Below, one piece after another: positions 1 through 11,021 of a stretch of DNA of 45,334 bases. Made by a program: the position numbers and the translations under genes. This DNA comes from Proteromonas lacertae (Eukaryota > Sar > Bigyra > Opalinata > Proteromonadidae): assembly GCA_002245135.1 (NCBI GenBank), contig NGBS01000349.1, forward strand, positions 1 to 45,334, written 5' to 3'. Positions within the stretch are counted from its first letter, which is position 1. The number at the start of each line of letters is the position of its first letter. The notes under the pieces were generated by a model that was not told the origin of the DNA, did not search any database, and was given only the letters and a program-made list of their open reading frames with translations.

Positions 1-1125
1 ATATTCCAATGATTATATATATTTATTGAACTTTCAATCTCAGTTCAGATCTTGCCTTATGCATATTATCAAATCACTTCCATCTTTGTTGCTTGAAGCA
101 ATAAAAGAGTTAGATATGAAAGAAAATATTCATATGTGTGAACAGTATATTAGTTATATTAAAACATTTGATTTAATAAAATATATCAGTAATATTCTAT
201 TATATAAATATCCATGTTACAGATCAATTTCGAGAAAAATGATAAAAAGAATTTCTTTGAATATTTATCAGGTGATAGACCTAATGATATATCATTTGAT
301 CCTTATAAATTACTTATTAAATATTATAATTTAGCAGACAAATATATTGTTGAAGAAGCAATAATCTATGCTTATCGTTGGCTGTATTCTAAAGAAGGAA
401 AATGGTTTGTCCAACTACATAATAAAAGAAATAAATGTTCTGAAAAGAAATCAAAATTAGAATGTTTCAGAAATGTAAATTACAACAAATAGAAAAGATG
501 AAAAATGAAATTCATACAGACAATTCTATACTAAAAGATATATACTATCAATATCTACTTAGAAATAATGGATCAAAACCTGTTTCTTCATTTGATAGTT
601 TCTTAAGTGCAAGAGGAAAAAGAAATGAAATTGATAAAAATGTAGAAATTCAAGAATATATATATGCAATTGATAATGATCTATTAGATGAAAGTGTAAG
701 TATTAGTGAGTATTTAAAGAATCCTGAGAGTTATATAAAAGAAGAAGAAAAAGAAAAGTTTTTAAATGAAGATGTAGTAGTCAAAGTAAAAAGAAGTGTA
801 AGACGAAATAAGGAAATAGAAAACCATGAAATAGTTAAACATCCATATCTAAAAAGAAAAATATATCCTGGAATTAGTAGAATCCAAGATTAACTAAAAG
901 AATTGGGAAAAAGAGAATAAATAAGACTAAAAATAAAATAGAATTAGAAGAGAGAAAAGATGTTCAAAGTGTTGGTGAAGATGAAGAAAAATGGGAGAGA
1001 AAGGAAATGATGGTGATATTCAGGATGATAATAATGAAGTATCAGAAGAAAATGATAATAAAGATAAAGAAATAGACACTTTCAACTTACCAGTTGAATT
1101 AGATAATAGTAATAGAGAAGAATGA
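1..1125 (+). pseudogene. Broken or error-ridden gene with charged, acidic C-terminal tail
   Basis: Coding-like sequence runs from the window edge to a TGA at 1123-1125, but the open frame changes several times (near 190-220, 444-490, 885-900 and 1005-1015). The 223-470 part contains a stretch like the C-terminal half of a BTB domain (FDPYKLLIKYYNLADKYIVE). Next comes a Lys/Glu-rich part, and the end is an Asp/Asn/Glu-rich tail (GDIQDDNNEVSEEN). I tried GT-AG introns at each frame change and none restored the frame cleanly, so the gene is decayed or this edge is poorly sequenced. The BTB resemblance is weak and the 5' end lies outside the window. I do not recognise the protein. Confidence 0.4.
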
Positions 1126-1236
1126 TAATATTGCATATTTATGTTCATTTTCACTTCTTTAAAAGTTTTTGAATGGGTAGCAACCTTTTCCTATCTTAAA
1201 AAATCAAACACATTCAAATCAGAATCAAATCTAAAT

Positions 1237-1799
1237 ATGAAACTTTTTTTGTTGTGTTTTTGAGTGTAATATATTCATATCCACAATTTATGAAATTAAT
1301 TCCTAATTCTGATAAAGGTAGGACTGTTAAATTTATCTTTATTTAGTTCCATGTAACAAAGAAGCTCAATGTGGGAATAACAATATCTGTAAAGCTCCAG
1401 GTCATATAAAATGCAATGGGTGGTGATTTAGATAAGTTTGGTATGAAGTAATAATATTATTTTTTAGGAAAATCATTCAAGAAAGGTGCTAAGCCAGATA
1501 AATCTGGTTGGGATATAATAGAAGAGTTTAAAAATAGAGGTGTAAACATTACTAATGGGAAATACATATGGAGTGAATGGTTGTGTCTAATGGACAGTGA
1601 TGGAGACGGTAAGACTAACGGAGATGAGTTGGGAGATCCATGTTGTGTATATAATCCAGGAGATGTTCCATTTCGAACAATGTTTATATCAAATCCAGGA
1701 GATAGTACAAGTGTAACGAAAGAACCATCATGTTATTTAAATGGAGTTCCATCAACACCTGAAATATATAACTTAAAGAAGAAGAAAATGGAGAAATGA
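1237..1799 (+). CDS. Temptin-like secreted protein
   Basis: A small secreted protein with the temptin Cys-Cys/EF-hand-like signature. Seen: hydrophobic N-terminus, a Cys-rich stretch (CNKEAQCGNNNICKAPGH), then FGKSF, then DSDGDGKTNGDELGDPCC, which is the family hallmark. Temptins are extracellular and named from a mollusc pheromone-associated protein; related domains occur in many protists and fungi, with unknown role there. Introns: 1318-1346 (GTAGGA...TTTAG) and a second ending TTTTTTAG just before GKSF; the split codon in FGK supports it. The frame is off by one in the T-run of the signal peptide (about 1247-1260) and near an A-run (about 1406-1413). These are probably base-calling errors, but decay is not excluded. 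Confidence 0.7.
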
Positions 1800-1863
1800 A
1801 ACTTGAAATAAAGATAAAGAGAATGAATGTATATGTAAATACAAAATTTCAATAAATAAGATA

Positions 1864-2124
1864 ATGAGTGAAATTAATAGTAAAGCTAAGATGATAGAAT
1901 ATTATTTATCCCCAAATGCCAAAATATTTGATTTATCTTTTCTCAATAAATCTATGAAATATGAAATTGAAATTGTGTCAATGAATATGAAAGGAGAATC
2001 ACAAAAACTGATAAAAGAAATAGAGAAGAAATACAGTAGCAATATTATCAACTATCCATCGAGTTATAGTCCACTAGTATTATTGATATATTTATTAACT
2101 AAATATAGAGAGCAGGGACTTTAG
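1864..2124 (+). CDS. Small unrecognised ORF between temptin and ferric reductase
   Basis: An 86-codon frame with an ATG start (MSEINSKAKM). It is Lys/Glu/Ile-rich with a hydrophobic patch near the C-terminus (SPLVLLIYLL). It begins 65 bases after the temptin-like stop and ends 34 bases before the proposed start of the reductase. I recognise no family. It could be a real small gene, or a first exon of the downstream gene spliced in a way I could not resolve. Confidence 0.35.
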   Translation: MSEINSKAKMIEYYLSPNAKIFDLSFLNKSMKYEIEIVSMNMKGESQKLIKEIEKKYSSNIINYPSSYSPLVLLIYLLTKYREQGL

Positions 2125-2157
2125 GGTTAGCAAAGAGTATGAAAAAAACAATCCAAA

Positions 2158-3874
2158 ATGGTAAATACATTTTACACTCTTTTGCAGATACTAATTGTAT
2201 TAGAAATTGTTAAATCCTTATTAAGAGTATGTTTATACTTTATTTATTGTATGTTAATAGAAATATAAATATAGATATTATCTCTATATAAAATCAGATA
2301 TTTTATTGAAAGATATAAGAGTTAGTATATATCATTTAGTGTTATATTGTTGTGTAATAATCAGTTCATTATCGTTATTATATAATTCATTCTATAAACA
2401 TGGTATATATGGAATAGGAGTTTGTTTTGGTAAAATTGCTATGATATTAATGGGATTTATATTATTACCTATTACAAAGTTGAATATATTTAGTTATTTA
2501 TTTGGTTGGTCTTTTGATAAGACAATTCGTATTCATAGATTATGTGGATGGGTATGTATTTGGAGTGTTGTTATTCATTTTCTAATTATTATAGCATATA
2601 AACGAAGTATATTAAGTATATGTGAATAATATTGAATAGGTGTTGAATTTATATATTCGTGGAGTGGTAAAGTTCCTATATTTCCAGGTACAATTGCATA
2701 TTTCATATTTGTATTTGTTGGATTATCTTCAAGAAATTCAGTTAGAAGAAAACATTATATGTTTTTCTATTTTGTATTGTTATTATTGTGAATATATTAA
2801 TTTATTAGAGTCATTTATCAACATTAGTTGCATTATATTTTGCATATCTTCATGTCACAAAGTTTATTTACATATTAATCCCTAGTTTGATTATTTATAT
2901 AACTGACAAATTAGTGTATTTGTATCAACATTTTCAAAAGACTGAAGTTATTTCACTTAATGTTATTGATGATACTCAGTATAGAATACAATCTATTATA
3001 TTGATTATAGATCATCCGTATTGAAAATGGTATTAAAAAAGAAGAATTTCAGGTATAAATCAGGTCAATATGTGTTACTTAACATCCCAACAGTGTCAAT
3101 AATGTCTCATCCATTTTCAATCGCTTCAAATCCAATCAAATACAATGATGGAACATTTGTACTGTATATTAAAGACTTAGGGAAATGGACTCATCATTTG
3201 AATCAGTTGATATCCAATAATCATTCAAGTGAAGATGGTGAAGATTATGACAATATTACATCCAATACATCTCTAATAAATCATCATAATAATGTAACTA
3301 CTATTAGAATCAAAGATTTAGGTAGTAAATATGTAACAATATATGGACCTTATGGATATCCAGCAATAGATGTATATATATTCGTTATTTTTATATTATT
3401 CAATAGATTCATAAGTATAAAGTGATATTGTTTATTGGTGCAGGAGTAGGATGTGTTCCAATGTATTCCTTATTTAGTTACTTAGCATATCATTCAACAG
3501 GAAATGAAGAATATAAAAATGTAAGTTTAATATGGACATTTAGAGGTGACTGCTTATTTAAAGAATGGAAAAATGATTTGAAATATATTGTAAGTAATAA
3601 AAGTCAATTTCATGTTTATTTGCATTGTACAAAAGGTTATGAAAGCTTAAAGAATGAAACAGATTTTACAATTAACTTTAATCGTCCAAATCTTCAACAT
3701 TACTTAGATGAAATAAGATCTGAATGTATAAATCTAAAAGAAGATACAGTTGGAGTATATATATGTGGAAATGATGATATTGTAAAAGAAGTAGTAAGAT
3801 ATACAAGAGAAGAAAATAGTAAAACATCAGGGAGATTTAGGTATGATGTTGATAATGAAACTTTTCACTTTTAG
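2158..3874 (+). CDS. Ferric reductase / NADPH-oxidase family transmembrane flavocytochrome
   Basis: This protein would pass electrons from NAD(P)H through FAD and two haems to an outside acceptor (ferric iron or oxygen). Seen in order: N-terminal membrane segments; RIHRLCGW...VVIHF and FYFSHLST...YLHVTKF, giving the spaced haem-ligand histidines; the FAD-binding motif HPFSIAS; GPYGYP; FIGAGVGCVPMYSL (NAD-binding glycine motif); and the C-terminal YICGN motif. Introns that restore the family pattern: 2616-2639 (24 nt), one ending before SHLSTL (GTATTG...ATTAG), and one between PAID and YKVILFIG. The start (ATG 2158) is uncertain because a 27-nt in-frame intron may follow it directly. A one-base frame break near 3000-3020 separates the membrane half from the FAD domain; no GT-AG intron explains it. 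An acidic Ser/Asn loop lies in the FAD domain. Confidence 0.8.
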
Positions 3875-3945
3875 GTTATTATCTTCTTATTTTTCTTTTC
3901 TTTTTATTTAAAAACAAAAACAAAAACAAAAAAACATATTAAAAA

Positions 3946-5991
3946 CTAATCTAACTTTTTCAAACATTCTAAACACAATTCTTTATGAATATTATTCATG
4001 ATTTTGGATGTTTTTATTAGTGAAGAATCTACTACACTATTACTGTTGTTATTCTTTAACAAATTAATTTCATTAGAAAATATATCAAAACAATTATCGA
4101 TGTAGATATTCTCTATCAACGTATATAAATCACATGTACAACTATCCATATATTTATTAATTAATAACAAGAATTTAGAATCATTAGAGTTATATTGTAT
4201 TTTGAAACACTTATTATTCATCTTCATTATTCTTACATTTGTAAAACTATTTAAATCTCTTGGAACACTTTCTTTCCATAACAATAATGTTTTGTTGTAT
4301 ATCTCTACTTTTTCACTTCCATTGTTTTGACTTAAAACCACATTCGATAAGTTGTAGTTGATTAAATACTCAATATATTCATTGTTCTATACAATAATAT
4401 AAGTCAATATATATATTATACATCAATTCTATATATAAAATAGATATTAATAAATGATGGTAATCTATTATCTGATTGATTCAAATTACAATCTATTTGT
4501 ACATCAATACTTTGAGATGGTAAAATATGTTCAGTCTGTTGTTCAATATTATAAATAGTCGAATACAATACTCCATCACTAATTATCATTATTTCACAGT
4601 TATTTAAATCATATTTACTACAATTATTTATTTTCAACTCTATAGCTACAATATTATCATATATAATTGATATTCTATTATCTACAAGCTCACACTTCTT
4701 ATTATTCATATTCTGATCATTTGGTGTTATAGAAATACTTTTCTCTATATTTGATAATGTCAATGTAGATGGAATAAAAGAATCAAACTTACTTCTATCA
4801 TATTTTAAACTAATATGATTAAGGTTTAAAGAAATATCTCTATTGAATATTTGATTAATCAAATCTACCTTATGCATTTCTACCTCATTGTTATTTAATA
4901 TATTCTCAACCATCTCATTATATTTCAATGAAATTGATGATAAAACTTTACTCATAACTTCTCCATCATTATTTTCATTTACCATTTTACTATCAATAGT
5001 TGAATATTGTTTAGTAATAAATGAATTTGTTATATACATACTATTATCATTCATTGTATATAGAATGCAATTAGATACTATAATAATTTCATTTATATTA
5101 TCGATTTTCTCATTTGCAATCAATAACTGAGATTGACTTTTAGAATCAATCTCAATTATTTCTAATGAATTAATGACAAATCCTTTTTCTAATAGATTTG
5201 GTTGATAATATTTAATATGCCTCACATTCTCACAATTAATCACAGTTCTGTCTTTATAATTCTCTTGAGATATTATAATTACTCTATTATCATCTGTTAT
5301 TAAAATAAGATGATTAGATTCATTTAGTATAGATGATACTGTATATTCACTTAGTAATTTATAAAAACTATCACATTCTAATTCTGATATTGGATTTGTT
5401 ACATTAAACATATCAATATCTAAAACTTTATATTCATTATTACTGTTCTTACATATCAACTGTTGATTAACTGCAGAATCAAAGAGTGTTTCTCCAAGAT
5501 AAATTACTTCATTCACACAACTGTTGTTATTGTATTGATATACATTGAAATAGCCTGAATAATCACATAACATAACATATATGTTTTTTGATGTTGCAAA
5601 TGAAATAATTGGACCATCAGTTGCATAGATAGATTGTATTTTTTCTTTACAATTATAATCAAATATTGTATTAACTTTTTCATTATCCAAATCTAATTGA
5701 TAAGAATGAAAAACTAGTTTTGAATCTTGAAATATAACTATCAATAAACTCCTATTATACTATTTAGAATAATTATTTATACTCATCAATAAACATCCTT
5801 GAAACTAAACAACAGTGCTTTGTATAATTTGAATCAGCCAACAATGGCAGTTGAAAATCAACAGATTTCTTTATACATATAGATTCTACGGACACTGAAT
5901 ATATAACACATTTTACTACAGTTTTATTTCTTTGATTAAGAAAATCGATTGAAAGAACTTCACTGTCTGAGTATTTAATCCAAAAATTCAT
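3946..5991 (-). CDS. Large unrecognised protein, beta-strand rich, two small introns
   Basis: One gene of about 640 codons starts at ATG 5991 (MNFWIKYSDSEVL) and ends at 3946. Two introns were placed by splice sites and frame: one near 5745-5776 (32 nt, joining MFIDE to SLLIVIF) and one near 4379-4414 (GTATAATATATA...TATAG, joining IYRID to NNEYIEYL). The sequence is a run of short hydrophobic strands with Asn/Ser turns and no membrane segment, as in a beta-propeller or scaffold protein. I see no catalytic motif and cannot name a family. On its coding strand an AAGCTTGA element (6014-6021) lies 23 bases upstream of the start. Confidence 0.6.
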
Positions 5992-6013
5992 TTTTTAATG
6001 TTCGAGCTTTTTA

Positions 6014-6021
6014 TCAAGCTT
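6014..6021 (-). promoter_or_regulatory. TCAAGCYT-type promoter motif, large unrecognised gene
   Basis: TCAAGCTT on the plus strand, 23 bases upstream of the minus-strand ATG at 5991. A related TCGAGCTT sits at 6002-6009. It is part of the recurrent motif set discussed in the findings. Confidence 0.4.
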
Positions 6022-6142
6022 TATGATTTATAATGATATATGAATAATTTTATATTAACTAACAAGCGTATATGAATTAATAACACAAATGAATAAAAAT
6101 TAAATATAATTTTAAAACTTCATTATACTATTCAATAACATA

Positions 6143-6682
6143 TTAAAGTAACACAGCTAATACCACTATAATTAAAACAAAAATGATGAATGGCAGAAAT
6201 GTGAACACAGTTCTCCAAAATGTAACAAATTTACCACAAAAAAACATTTGACTCGCTAATATAATCATATTCCAGTTAGTTTTACCATTATATTTCATAT
6301 GAATTAAACACTCAGCTACATGACTGTGACAATTTTGAAAACTACAAATAGAGTTATTATCTATACCATAAATTATGCATTTTATGAGAAAATATCTCAT
6401 TTCCTTTGTGAACACCTTCATCCCAAGTACAATCATACACTTTCTCAGGAGATAACTGCAAATATCTTGAAGGATGTCCAAATGCGAAATTATCTTCACC
6501 AATTGTGTATGGACCTGCAAAATCATAAATAACACCTCTGCTATCAGCAATTCCCATATGTCCTATAAATGGGAAGAACCATGTAATAAATGGTATTGGA
6601 CACCATACTATACAGTATCTATGTCATAATACATATATTTATTGTACGGAAATCTTTCTGCTTCTATATCAATTTTGGACAT
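6143..6682 (-). CDS. TMEM222 / RTE1 family (DUF778) membrane protein
   Basis: Integral membrane protein of the TMEM222/RTE1 family. Plant RTE1 acts at the Golgi/ER on an ethylene receptor; the general role is unknown. With two introns removed the protein reads RFPYCIVWCPIPFITW, FIGHMGIADSRGVIYDFAGPY, a central WDEG block, CFQNCHSHVAECL, and a C-terminal hydrophobic segment (FLPFIIFVLIIVVLAVLL). Intron 1 (29 nt, GTACAA...CATAG) splits the codon between RFP and CIVW. Intron 2 (25 nt, GTATAG...TTGTAG) joins MHNL to CFQNC. Both restore family-conserved residues. The start is ATG 6682. It is divergent from PHF5A, 70 bases away. Confidence 0.9.
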
Positions 6683-6752
6683 TTAAATAATTGGTGTTTG
6701 AAAATTAATTCTTTGTTTCGTTAACCAGTTCAATTAATTTTTATTTTTTGAG

Positions 6753-7144
6753 ATGGCTACTCATCATCCAGATTTAATTATGTGTAGAAAACAACCAGGA
6801 ATAGGTATTAATTTTTATAAACATATTTCTATAGCAATTGGAAGAGTATGTGAAAAATGTGATGGAAGATGTGTTATTTGTGATTCATACGTTAGACCTT
6901 GTACATTAGTTCATATTTGTGATGAATGCAATTATGGTTCGAATGATAATAGGTGTGTAATTTGTGGAGGTAAAGGAATATCAGATGCATATTACTGTAA
7001 AGAATGTACTGTTGCAGAAAAAGATGTATATGTATATCAAATATATTATTTTAGAGAGATGGCTGTCCAAAGATTGTAAATCTTGGTGTTTCAGCAACAG
7101 ATATGTTTTATGAAAGAAAGAAGTATGGTTTTAAGAAACGATAA
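6753..7144 (+). CDS. PHF5A: PHF5A / Rds3, U2 snRNP SF3b zinc-knuckle subunit
   Basis: Small Cys-rich subunit of the SF3b complex, part of U2 snRNP (and of the U12-type di-snRNP in other eukaryotes); it holds the branch-site adenosine pocket. The whole protein is recognisable: [65 protein letters not shown] and a C-terminal [11 protein letters not shown]. All the CxxC pairs are intact and the length is close to the family's usual 110 residues. Introns at 6805-6834 (30 nt) and 7026-7054 (29 nt) are both GTAT...TAG and fall exactly where the family sequence requires. Confidence 0.97.
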
Positions 7145-7249
7145 ACATATTATATTGTTTAGTATTTATATCTATGTTGTATTTCTATTTAAATTATTTT
7201 CAATTCAAAATCAAACAATTTACAAAAACTGAATTGCAATAAATTTTCT

Positions 7250-8003
7250 TTACATCTTATTAAAAGCAAAGATATCAACACTTTGTACTTCATCTTCGAA
7301 ACTTTCAATTAATTCTTGAATATCATCAGTAGCAACTTTCTCATCCTCAATAACACAAGAGATTTGTAATTTACTTACACCAAATGCAAGAGGAACGATT
7401 TTAATACCTTCACCCCATACTAAACCATCAATATGTTTAGCACGGATTTTATCAGCTAATTCTTCGAATTTAGTGTTTTCATCCCAACCTTTTACATCAA
7501 AAATAATTTGAGAACGGTCTACATTCTTCTTTTTTTCAGCCTTCTTCTTATCAGCTTCTTTCTTTTCTTTTTCTTGTAAAGCTTTCTAAATTTACAATAT
7601 ATATATATAGAATTCTATTATACAATAGCTTCATCATCTCCATCATCTTCAGCAAAGAGGTCTACATCTTCATCATCAGCAGCAGCTGGTGCTGGAGGAA
7701 TTGAACCGCTCTTGCAACAACAACCACCCCAACTAACCATATAATACTATAACAAACATTATTATATACGCAGCACGTTGAGCTTCAGAGAAGGATGAAA
7801 TATGATGGTACCATCTTGCAGCATGTGGATACTTGCAACAGCATGGACATTTCTCGATTTTGCATAATACAGCAAGATCAGCAGCTGATGGTTTATAACC
7901 TTCTATGTAAGATTTATCAGCGAGGTAGGTATTGAGTTGTTCAATTGATTGATAAGTGACTATAATAATATAATATAAACAAATTGAGAATTATACAACC
8001 CAT
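7250..8003 (-). CDS. Elongation factor eEF1B (beta/delta type), eEF1A exchange factor
   Basis: Guanine-nucleotide exchange factor for eEF1A in translation elongation. Seen in order: an N-terminal GST-C-like segment (SIEQLNTYLADKSYIEGYKPS...ARWYHHISSF), an acidic linker (DDEDVDLFAEDDGDD), a Lys-rich stretch, and the C-terminal exchange domain (IFDVKGWDENTK...LQISCVIEDEKV), ending DEVQSVDIFAFNKM. Introns: one immediately after ATGG (7963-8000 region, GTTGTA...TATTATAG), one in RAA|WGG (GTATAT...GGTTAG) and one in DDEAI|KALQ (GTATAA...TTTAG). A CCCK-type cysteine cluster (GGCCCKSGS) before the acidic linker is unusual. Start ATG 8003. Confidence 0.95.
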
Positions 8004-8453
8004 TGCAGCAAATTACTTTAGAAAAATAGAAAAATCTGATTAAAATGCAATTCAAAATAAAATCGAATAGATATTATAATTTTAGTATGTAAAAAATAAT
8101 ATCTATTTTGACTTGCCCCCAAAATTTTCATATATTAAACCCAAATAATGAAATTATATTTTCATCTATGCACTTACATATTTTAAATGTTAATTCTTTC
8201 ATTTACAGATTGTTCATTCCACAATTTGGAGATTCAACAGTAATTTATGAATCTCAAGTATTTTGTGAATATTTATTTCATAATTTACTAATATCACAAT
8301 AAATAATACATACATAATATTTCTAAACCTAGTTACAATAAATATCTAAACATTACATATTATTAAAATTAAATCCGTTTCAAAACAACAAAAAATCTAA
8401 AATTTAAGATTTTTCTAATTTATCTAATCCCATTTTAACTAAATTTAATAATC
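8004..8453. other. Intergenic, divergent promoters of eEF1B and syntaxin
   Basis: AT-rich spacer between two divergent genes. A 64-codon frame at 8108-8302 has no ATG at its first codon, no family resemblance and an AT-biased composition, so I do not call it a gene. I see no copy of the TCAAGCYT motif here. Confidence 0.5.
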
Positions 8454-9409
8454 ATGTCTAATCCTTTTGGTGATGATACAGAATCAAATAAAGTTGAAGA
8501 TGATAAAAAGAAACCTGGGTATATGGATACTTTTTTTGAACAAGTTGAGCAAGTTAAACAATTTATAGAAGAAATACAGTATGACTTTGCTAATTATTAT
8601 ATCTAGTCAAGCTTCTGAACTGATATTGACATTTAAAACGAAAACAATGACTTCAAGCAGTCCAGATGAAGATGCTGGTATTAACAAATATGTTATTATA
8701 TTATATTTTAGTAAATAGTGCAAAATTAAGTGCATTGTGTGATAAAACCAATAGAAAAGGAAGAGATGTGAAAGTATTATGTTTATTATATTGTATGATA
8801 TAGGAAGCATTGAAACGTTTGAAGGAACAAACAGAAGAAATAGAAAAGAATCAATCAGTTCCAGAATCTCAACTAAGAATAAGAAAGAATCAATATGCAA
8901 CATTAAGTCGTCAATTTGTAGATGCAATGGATGAATATAAGAAAGTACAAGAAGATTATGAAGCTCAATTGAAAAATAAAGTATCTAGACAAGTAAGGAT
9001 AGTAAATCCAGATGCAAAAGATGAAGATATAGAAAGAATCATGGAACAAGGTGATCCAAGTCAGTTTATTAAACAAGCTATAGTAGGACCAGTAAATGCA
9101 GAAATTGAAGAAGAATATCGTAAAGCTCAAGATAAATACAAAGATATAGTGAAACTAGTTAGGAGTGTGAGAGAATTACAACAATTATTTCAAGATATGG
9201 CTGTGTTGATAGAAGAACAAGGGGAGATGTTGAATCAGATAGAATATAATGTAAAAACAGCTCATCAACAAGTGAAAGATGGTAATAAGAAACTTGTACA
9301 GGCAATTGAACAAGAAAAACAAGTAAGAAAGACAAAATGCTGTTTGTTAATCTGTGTATTGATTTTGATAGTGATAATATTTGTGGTTACTGGTATTTTT
9401 ACTTTTTAA
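8454..9409 (+). CDS. Qa-SNARE (syntaxin), plasma-membrane type
   Basis: Membrane-fusion SNARE. Seen: an Asp/Lys N-terminus (MSNPFGDDTESN), the Habc helices (MDTFFEQVEQVKQFIEEI, ALCDKTNRKGRDEALKRLK), a linker with a MEQGDPSQF-like helix, and the Qa SNARE motif (ELQQLFQDMAVLIEEQGEML), whose central layer is the Gln of LFQDMA. The C-terminal anchor is CCLLICVLILIVIIFVVTG with basic and Cys residues just before it. Three introns were placed by frame: 8579-8606 (28 nt), one after DED (GTATTAAC...TTTTAG), and one between KGRD and EALKRL (GTGAAAG...ATATAG). Length and layout match syntaxin-1/Sso types. Confidence 0.95.
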
Positions 9410-9679
9410 ATATATAAATAGTTTGTTTTTTTACAAGTGTGTTTTTGATTAATTATTATTTTTAAGATATTTCATTTTCGTTAGAAAATTATTAAAAATC
9501 AACATAAATAGAAATAAACAAATTAATATTATTTCAAATATTGATTCATTGCTAATCAATATCATCTTCTTTTCTATATCATAAAATTCATATATCTTAG
9601 TAATGAAGGAGTATTTAAAATATATCTTAGCATATAGTTGAAATTAACAAAAAGAAAAACATAGAGGTTTAAATTGCAT

Positions 9680-9731
9680 ATGTTGGTTAACCGATAAATA
9701 CAACCCTGATTTTAATATATACATAACCAAC
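9680..9731. repeat. Inverted repeat / hairpin
   Basis: TGTTGGTTA and TAACCAACA, about 9 bp each, are separated by roughly 34 bases. It could be a chance hairpin or a transposon remnant. Confidence 0.35.
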
Positions 9732-10112
9732 AATAAAAACAAGTTAATACAAATCTCATAATTTGCCATCAAAATCATTAAAATTTGTACTTGCAATAGT
9801 TGGATTTCTATTACATGTAAGATTTTTATTATTATTTATACTTTTCTGGATTTTGAGGATAGATTTGAACTATTATCTTATTAGTTACTAATAATAAAAA
9901 TAGATCATTATAGTCACTTTTCATTTCAATTGGTTATTTAATTTCATCAAAGTACTTTCTTAAAATTGGAACGTAATTAAATTGATAATCTTTAATTTCA
10001 ATCCAATTTTATTATTAAAATAATTCATTACTATCCATTTCCTATTGAATAGTTTTGGATAACTTTCCTTTCACACTTATTGTATAATTATTAAGCGGAT
10101 AATATGTGTTGT

Positions 10113-10146
10113 TCCCCGTATGGCGGAAATCCCCGTATGGCGGAAC
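10113..10146. repeat. GC-rich 17-bp tandem repeat, two copies
   Basis: Two consecutive copies of TCCCCGTATGGCGGAA plus one base. They are strongly GC-rich against a very AT-rich background, so chance is unlikely. They lie 67 bases before the MITE-like element. Confidence 0.6.
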
Positions 10147-10212
10147 TCTATATTGCAGAATGATTCAATCAAAACTAATATGATGTTCATGATGTTCGGA
10201 GTTAGTTATTAA

Positions 10213-10552
10213 CAAATATATAGTTAGTTTGTCATATGACCTACATCTGTGATATACTTTTTTATGAACTTAATTATTATCAATATTATACTAATTTTCT
10301 TATATTTTCTATTTTAATGTATCAGTCACAAATACAATCTAAAATACATTATTTGATATTAATTTAATACACTTTTTTAAGTGTCTTAACATCTAAATAT
10401 GTGTAATTTAATTGCTTAAACTAATGTATTTTTAACTCTAGTAGTGATTGAAGCACAAAAATTAAAAATAAAATTATAATTGTTTTCAATATAAAGTTCA
10501 AAAAAATATATATCGCAGATGTATCTTATATGACAAAGTAAGATTATATTTG
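10213..10552. mobile_element. MITE-like palindromic element with ~50-bp terminal inverted repeats
   Basis: The left arm (about 10213-10262) and right arm (about 10501-10552) are imperfect reverse complements over roughly 50 bases. The shared core reads TATATC(A/G)CAGATGTA, then ATATGACAAA(C/G)TAA, then TATATTTG at the outer ends. The interior is AT-rich and has no open frame. Size and structure fit a non-autonomous DNA transposon (MITE). I could not identify a clear target-site duplication. Confidence 0.6.
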
Positions 10553-10685
10553 CGTATATTTGCGCTCAACGGCGCACAACAGTTTACATTAAAAGTCAAT
10601 AGCAATTATAGAAAACGAAATTAAGGTTTTTAGATGAATAAAATATAATAACTTTGGTTTCTTTATACTTAACATCAATTTTTTC

Positions 10686-11021
10686 ACATCTTATTCATCT
10701 CAGCTGATGTATCGCATATGGAGTTTGTCGATGATGATGTTATTTTTCCCCCCTAAAAAAACAAAATTGCAAGAAAACTAAGAAATTAGTAAAAAACTTG
10801 CAATTATGTAGTTGATTAACTACTTCAGTTTGTATAATTGTTGATTGTCTGTTTACTGCTTCTAGGATTTTATTGTAGTTTTCTAATACTCTTACTTCTG
10901 GCGGATTATAGTGAAGATTAATACTACTATAAATTTGTCTTAATTCTTTCCTAATCATTTCCTACTCACCATTTTATTTCTCTCCTACACCATCATTTAC
11001 ATATGCGTAATATAAGATGTT
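10686..11021. repeat. Short nested inverted repeats flanking the exon copy
   Basis: On the left, ACATCTTAT (about 10686) and then CGCATATG (10713-10720). On the right, the reverse complements occur in mirrored order: CATATGCG (11000-11007) and ATAAGATGT (about 11013-11021). The gene fragment at 10802-10960 lies between them. This may mark a mobile unit that captured an exon, but the arms are short. Confidence 0.4.
10802..10960 (-). pseudogene. Stray exon copy of the membrane-protein gene at 22.3-24.7 kb
   Basis: The minus strand encodes RKELRQIYSSINLHYNPPEV and continues with LEAVNRQSTIIQ. The gene at 22258-24742 has RKELRQIYDSINLHYNPPQV and IEAVNRQSTIIQ at the matching place. Similarity covers about 50 codons and stops on both sides: upstream there are stop codons in frame, and downstream an unrelated tail ends at 10740. 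Many differences fall at third codon positions (for example AATCTTCACTATAAT against AATCTACACTACAAT), so this is an old paralogue remnant rather than a fresh duplicate. Confidence 0.7.

Noticed and set aside
3899-3935. AAAAAC repeat run after the ferric reductase
   Set aside because: A short low-complexity run between convergent genes; no sign of function beyond possible 3'-end signals.
6320-6532. Plus-strand frame over the TMEM222-family gene
   Set aside because: Shadow of the minus-strand gene, which matches its family across both introns.
8108-8302. 64-codon open frame between eEF1B and syntaxin
   Set aside because: No ATG at its first codon, no similarity, AT-driven composition, and it sits in a divergent promoter region.
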